DNA of 64,000 nt, taken from positions 15,020,423-15,084,422 of the forward strand of contig NW_026622852.1 of NCBI RefSeq assembly GCF_023065955.2. Direction: 5' to 3'. Under the pieces are notes generated by a model. It made no database searches and was not told the DNA's origin. It was given only the letters and a program-made list of their open reading frames with translations. Each line of letters starts with the position of its first letter. Position 1 is the first letter of the stretch. Shown in pieces: positions 59,570 through 64,000 of this stretch. Source of the DNA: Ursus arctos. Its lineage: Eukaryota; Chordata; Mammalia; Carnivora; Ursidae. The translations under genes and the position numbers were made by a program.

Positions 59570-59646
59570 ACCTAACTTCCATAAAGTAGACGAGATCGGG
59601 CGCGTTCAGGGTGGTATGGCCGTAGACCTAACTTCCATAAAGTAGA
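59570..59646. repeat. 21-bp direct repeats flanking the 5S fragment
   Basis: Identical copies at 59570-59590 and 59626-59646. Removing the insert and one copy gives plain AT-rich DNA, as expected for a target-site duplication. Confidence 0.95.
59588..59627 (-). pseudogene. 5S rRNA fragment (nt 1-40), tailless retropseudogene
   Basis: The - strand over these 40 bases equals nucleotides 1-40 of vertebrate 5S rRNA as I know it, with no mismatch (it begins GTCTACGGCCATACCACC). 5S rRNA is about 120 nt, so the 3' two-thirds is missing. The fragment is bracketed by a perfect 21-bp direct repeat (59570-59590 and 59626-59646, beginning ACCTAACTTCC). There is no poly(A). The fragment overlaps each repeat by 2-3 bases, so both junctions show microhomology. 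It lacks the internal control region (about nt 50-97), so it cannot be a transcribed 5S gene. This is the structure of L1-mobilised, 3'-truncated tailless retropseudogenes. Confidence 0.93.
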
Positions 59647-60564
59647 AATAGTGAAAGAAATATATATATTATTGAAATAAACTGAATATGAAAAAATGAG
59701 CCATGTCCAATTTTGGTCTCTATATGGTTTTTATAAGAATATTTATAGAAAGCCATGGTTTTCGTCCCCTTAAACATGAAATAACATATTCTTGGCTTGT
59801 ACAATTGCCGATAGGTGTACATACACTTACTAAATGCTAAACCAGTGTTCCCAAACTTTCCACATTGCTTGTTCAACCCCCATTTTAGGAACTATCATGG
59901 AATCTTTTTCTTCATTGAAAATGTCATCAATAACACCAGCAGCTAAAACAATCTCACGAGTCGTTAACATACAGAAAGGTAATCTTTGGCTCAGAAATAA
60001 ATCTTTCTGATCAGGGGCCTTATTCATCTTTGACTCATCCATATTTTGAAGAATCAGAAGATAGCAGGGCTACCTCTAAGAAAGAGCAGTGGTTCTCAAC
60101 TCCCACCCACACATGGATGAGACAGTCTATCTGTGGGCTTGGCCACCATGAGTAGGTTTTGATTGTAATTCTCAGCACTTAACGAACTCTGATTCCATCT
60201 CTTGGTCCTCTCAGCAAGTGAAAGCAATGGGTTTAAAGGGATAATCTTAAATTTGCTCTAATTTGAAAAGATTAATCATTCATAGACATTACTCGTAATC
60301 TACCCCAGACCTTGCAGAGACACACCAAAACGTTAAGTAGAAAGAGAACAACGCAATGCAAAACTCCGATCATTGAGTCTTATTCTAAGGAAAAAAGTCA
60401 GTTTACCCTCTCTTACCGAATGCCCTGGTGGTATCTCTCTCTTTGTGTAGGTTAGGCTCTAGTTGGTGAGACAAAGTAGCTCCAGGACATGCATGAGCAA
60501 ACAGTGGGAGGGGCTGTTCTAAAGGGCTCTGCCGCAGCGGTATATATGGATCCACTATTAGAAT

Positions 60565-60725
60565 CTGACTACTCGGTCTGCTCCACAGACCAACACTGTC
60601 AACACCCCCCGGAAATTTGTTAGACATGCAGAATCCTGGATCCCGCCCCAGATCTACTGAATTAGAATCTGCATTTTAAGAAGATCCTCAGTTGATGTGT
60701 GTGCACATTAACATTTGGGAAACCT
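60565..60725 (+). mobile_element. MER5A-like hAT-Charlie fossil
   Basis: AATTTGTTAGACATGCAGAA, CCGCCCCAGATCTACTGAAT, TAGAATCTGCATTTTAAGAA and GTGTGCACATTAACATTTGG follow the MER5A order. A possible separate hAT start, CAGTGGTTCTCAACTC, lies at 60,085 but its continuation is unclear. Confidence 0.65.
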
Positions 60726-61007
60726 TTTAGCATTAATATTAGAGAGCTGCGTAGTTGATATAAACCATTTCCTATTCTGTGGTTTGGGTTGCCTGGCTTC
60801 TCTCGCTGGAGAAAGGCAGAAATCCTCAGGTCACTAACACTCCTGGAATTTTTATTAAGGCCTCGAATAGGAAACAAGAACTTCAGGGCAAGGATTTTAG
60901 AGCAGCATTTAAAAATTGGGCCACTGGAATCATAGATTAATAGAGACACAAGGGTCCTTTGAGAAATCATCTGGTTTTTGCCTTTCTTCATTCTGGACAA
61001 TTTTCTT

Positions 61008-61050
61008 TCTTTCTTTTTTCTTTTCTTTTCTTTCTTTTTTTTTTTTTTCC
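61008..61050. repeat. CTTT/poly-pyrimidine tract
   Basis: TTTCTTTCTTTTTTCTTTTC-type run ending in poly(T). Confidence 0.9.
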
Positions 61051-61172
61051 AAACTATTTAGGACCACATCAAAGCCTCCTAGTGGGGTCTGTAAGTGAGT
61101 GTCAGGGACTGATAAACCCTCTAAATATAAAATGTGACTGTATATTTCTATTTATCTAAAAAGAGAGTGTTC

Positions 61173-61405
61173 GGGGTGCCTGGGTGGCTCAGTCAGTTAA
61201 GCACCTGCCCTGTGCTCAGGTCATGATCTTGGGGTCCTGGGATGGAGACTTGAGTTGGGCTCCCTGCTCCGCTGGGAGTCTGCTTCTTCCTTTCCCTCTG
61301 CCCCTCCCCCCCACTCCCCTCACTCCTCACCCCCACTCATGCTCTTTCTCTCTCTCTCTCTCAAAATAAATAAATAAAATCTTTAAAAAAATGAATAAAA
61401 ATAAA
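61173..61405 (+). mobile_element. SINEC
   Basis: Head GGGGTGCCTGGGTGGCTCAG and an expanded C-rich tract (61306-61340). The tail AAATAAATAAATAAAATCTT is extended by further A-rich sequence. The flanks AAAAAGAGAGTGTTC and AAAAAGAGAGTTCTT suggest an imperfect target duplication. Confidence 0.93.
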
Positions 61406-61409
61406 AAGA

Positions 61410-62078
61410 GAGTTCTTAATGTTCATCAGATTCACAGAGGGTCTTACTTTCCTTTAAAACCTGTTTCACTGGGTCATTCCTTTGATATCAAGCTTTTAAA
61501 AAACACGTGATTGAAACATTGCCTATTTTAATTTACCTTTCATTCTTTCTGTTTAAGTATCTGTAGCATGTTGTTGATATCCTTTAAAAACCTTAGGACT
61601 AGTGCTTTGCCTTTCAATCAGCCATTATTCTGAAGAAGATATTTTCAGTCATGAAACTATTTCTAAAGTGGAGGAAATACTTAAGAATCATCTTAAACGA
61701 GCTAACACTTCTGGAAATCCTGTCTCTTCATGTGTGTGTCTCTCCCAAGAGTGACAGGGCAGCCATTGAAGAGTTCTGAGTACACCTTAAATTCTAGCAA
61801 TCCTTTCCTTATTTAAAAATAATTGGACTGATTCCTACAAGGAATGTATTTATTAGAGAAAGGGAAAGAAGTGAAGGAATAATGGACTCTGTTTTGAACC
61901 ATTTTGAACAACGTAAGTAATGGTAAATTACTTCCATTGGGGAAAGAAAGCACAGTACATTCTATCCAAAGTAAAGACTATTGCCATCAGCTTAGCACAC
62001 TAAATTGGAATTATTTTAGAATAGTAAAAAATATGTTTTAGTCATCCCCTTATTCTGGCATTGTAGTGCGTGCAGTGG
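61410..62078. other. Unassigned DNA
   Basis: No recognised feature. Confidence 0.3.
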
Positions 62079-62079
62079 A

Positions 62080-62270
62080 AATGTATTCAGGCTTTGGAAG
62101 GAAAAGGATCTCCAGCTTTTACTCCTCGCTCTGTCTTTTACCTTGGATAAATGCCCGACATCTTTGTTCCTCACTTTCGCCCCAGTAAAAATGGTAAAAA
62201 TACTGTCATATCTTCTTCATATGGTCGTTGTAAAAATGAAACAAAATAATGTGTGTGGACTGATTGGCAG
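62080..62270 (+). mobile_element. MIR
   Basis: CTTTTACTCCTCGCTCTGTC, GATAAATGCCCGACATCTTT, AGTAAAAATGGTAAAAATAC and TGGTCGTTGTAAAAATGAAA. The 66-codon frame at 62143-62343 is this repeat. Confidence 0.6.
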
Positions 62271-62344
62271 AGTGGAGGACATACCATCTTTCTTTATTAG
62301 AGAGAGAACAACGCCCGTTCATTTCCGTTCCGCTTGTCTATAAG

Positions 62345-62910
62345 GGCGCCGCTGCACCCCTAGCATGTTAGGTACTCTGTGGAACACATCAAAGACATTC
62401 GATGTCTTTGGGCTGTTGGTTTTAAGGCTGAGAAAGCCAGCAATGTTTGGAACCACATCAAGGATTCCAACCCATTCCCACTCCCCATCCAATGAATAAC
62501 TAGTTAATAAGGGCCATGCCAGTATGCATGTTGGATACAAGAAAAAACAAGTTCACAGCCAGGGAAACCTGGCACATTCCTTAAATCCCTGTCCAGCTAT
62601 GGCAAGAGAGCTAGGATCTCAGCAGATGTCCAATTAAGACCGAAATGGTTAGTGTATATGTGTCAAAGAAAACAGAATGCACATTATCTTTGTGGCCACC
62701 ACTCACCTTCCACGAAACTACCCGAAATGAGAGCTAGCTGTCTTAAGGGAGACATGTTGACGTAACCGATGTCCTGAGGTAGGAGGAATGAACTTACGTT
62801 GTTAGGATTTATCTTAAATGGTTTTAGTAGACGATGTTTGGGAGAGTCTTTTCCCCCTGTTGGTTATTTTATAAATCTCTAGTACCTGACATTGCATGAA
62901 TGTATGCTTA
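62345..62910. other. Unassigned DNA
   Basis: No recognised feature. Confidence 0.3.
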
Positions 62911-62914
62911 CGTG

Positions 62915-63165
62915 AGACTTCCTGACCAGGGAAGCTTTCCCAGACATGTTTCTAACCTCTCTTCTTTTCCGTTCAGTTGCTTTGTCTCCTGTTTTCCCAC
63001 AATTAAAAAATAAAACAAAACAGCTCTGTAATATCATTTGCATTGCATCTCCTCTGCTAGCCTTTCAGGATGGAGCACTGTGCCTTATTTGTCTTGGCTT
63101 TGTCAGCCTGGCCCATTTCCAAACACATGGCCGGTGCCCTAAATGCAAGAATGAATAACCTGACC
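62915..63165 (+). mobile_element. L2 3'-region fragment
   Basis: GACTTCCTGACCAGGGAAGC, AGCACTGTGCCTTATTTGTC and TGCAAGAATGAATAA fit the L2 3' region, though diverged. Confidence 0.4.
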
Positions 63166-63219
63166 CAACATTTCCATTTCTCAAACTTGGTATCCCACCT
63201 TGGGAATTTCATTACAAAA

Positions 63220-63265
63220 ATGGAAAGAAAGACAGAGAGACAAAGAAAGAGAGAGAGACAGAGAG
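63220..63265. repeat. GAAA/GAGA purine repeat
   Basis: GAAAGAAAGACAGAGAGACA followed by a (GA)n-like run. Confidence 0.85.
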
Positions 63266-63289
63266 AGTGGAAGAGAGTCAAATACATTT

Positions 63290-64000
63290 GAGAATCTTGG
63301 ATTTATAAAAGTCAAACATTTTTTTAAATACATGACTCCTCAGATCCTGTAATATTCCAACATGCATTGTATTTCTCAAACATTTTTGGCCATCCAGCCC
63401 ACTTTCCCTCTTCTGGAGTTTAGCAGGGCACAATTTGCAAAACTCGGCTCTAATCCCAACAAAAGCAGTTCGTACATTCAGCAACGGTTCTTTAATGCTT
63501 TCTAAATTACAGTGTGTAATACCGTTCTGACAAAACACCGAAAGATTCACAAGGACCCGATTTTCAACAATATTTAATACAATGGAATCCTGGCACAAGG
63601 AAACAATGTAGACACCAGCCTTTGAGTGTGTCGTAACAGGATTTCACCTGGGGTGGATACGAACCTGACTGATGTTATTTTGCCCAAAGTAAGCCAGCAC
63701 AAAGGGCAAAAGCAGGAAAACGTTCAGCACAATATTTTGTCAGACAATGGTGTCAGCATAGCAAACACAGTAATTACAGCTCTGGTTCTAGTCATATACC
63801 ATGTACTTGTCAAAGAGCTTTCACCCCCCATCCTATGGGGACAGTCTGAATTGATGGAATGCACACGAGAAAGGAACACATCCTTGCAGGTGGTGACCCT
63901 CTTACACTAGGTCTTCCTCCTGCTGCTTTTCCATCTTTCCCACCCCTCCTACCTGCCCGTGGTTGGTTTCCACCTCTCCTCCATTCTACTGCCTTATGCT
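63290..64000. other. Unassigned DNA to the window edge
   Basis: Frames at 63278-63598 (-, 106 codons) and 63626-63910 (+, 94 codons) are the longest here. Neither matches a protein I recognise. The last 100 bases are pyrimidine-rich. If the CpG-island gene runs rightward, this is probably intron. Confidence 0.3.

Noticed and set aside
59588..59627. 5S rRNA gene
   Set aside because: Only the first 40 nt are present, without the internal promoter or the terminator T-run, so it cannot be a working gene.
63278..63910. Two open frames near the right edge (106 codons on -, 94 codons on +)
   Set aside because: No domain, homology or splice pattern that I can support; length is within chance for this composition.

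Overview
This window is nuclear DNA from a mammal of the order Carnivora, most probably a bear (Ursidae). The main evidence is about 27 tRNA-derived carnivore SINEs (SINEC/CAN-SINE). They share a head of the type GGGGCGCCTGGGTGGC and a body that ends in a pyrimidine-rich stretch followed by AATAAATAAAATCTT plus poly(A). Several copies (12.2, 15.3 and 35.8 kb) have the subfamily features I associate with giant panda and bear genomes. The rest is also mammalian: MIR and L2 fossils, two HAL1 remnants, L1 fragments, hAT and Tigger DNA transposons, and (TG)n, (ATCT)n and (ATGT)n microsatellites. The species assignment is inference; the order is well supported.

No protein-coding gene can be demonstrated. 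Nearly all open frames are 60-110 codons, lack homology I can recognise, or lie inside repeats. The only strong sign of a gene is a CpG island at about 54.8-56.1 kb (densest at 55.1-56.0 kb) with GC boxes and a CCG/CCA-rich stretch. It is almost certainly a promoter with first-exon sequence. The + strand has no ATG at all from 54,891 to 56,247, while the - strand has nine. A good splice donor (TCG|GTAAGG) lies at 55,349/55,350 on +. Together these favour a + strand gene with a long 5' UTR whose coding exons lie beyond the right edge. I cannot name the gene.

Layout: 0-8.4 kb, two HAL1 remnants, old L1 and L2, and a SINE split by a young L1 tail. 8.4-11.6 kb, MIRs, a (GT)22 tract and unassigned DNA. 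11.6-18.6 kb, a cluster of ten SINEs, most with clear target-site duplications (TSDs), and a large AT microsatellite. 18.6-23.1 kb, MER5A, MIR and L2 fossils. 23.1-25.1 kb, a Tigger-type DNA transposon broken by an L1 and by a SINE that itself carries a second SINE. 25.1-49.7 kb, intron-like or intergenic DNA with scattered SINEs, MIRs, L2s, hAT and LTR pieces and an 83-bp tandem duplication. 49.7-57.7 kb, a SINE-free interval holding the CpG island. 57.7-64 kb, two SINEs, MER5A, MIR, L2, and a 40-nt piece of 5S rRNA between 21-bp direct repeats.

The best observations are this 5S insertion, which has the structure of a tailless retropseudogene, a 31-bp L1 insertion consisting only of the element's last bases, the multilayer nest at 23-25 kb, and the strand-specific ATG desert in the CpG island. 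I found no sign of an undescribed multigene system.
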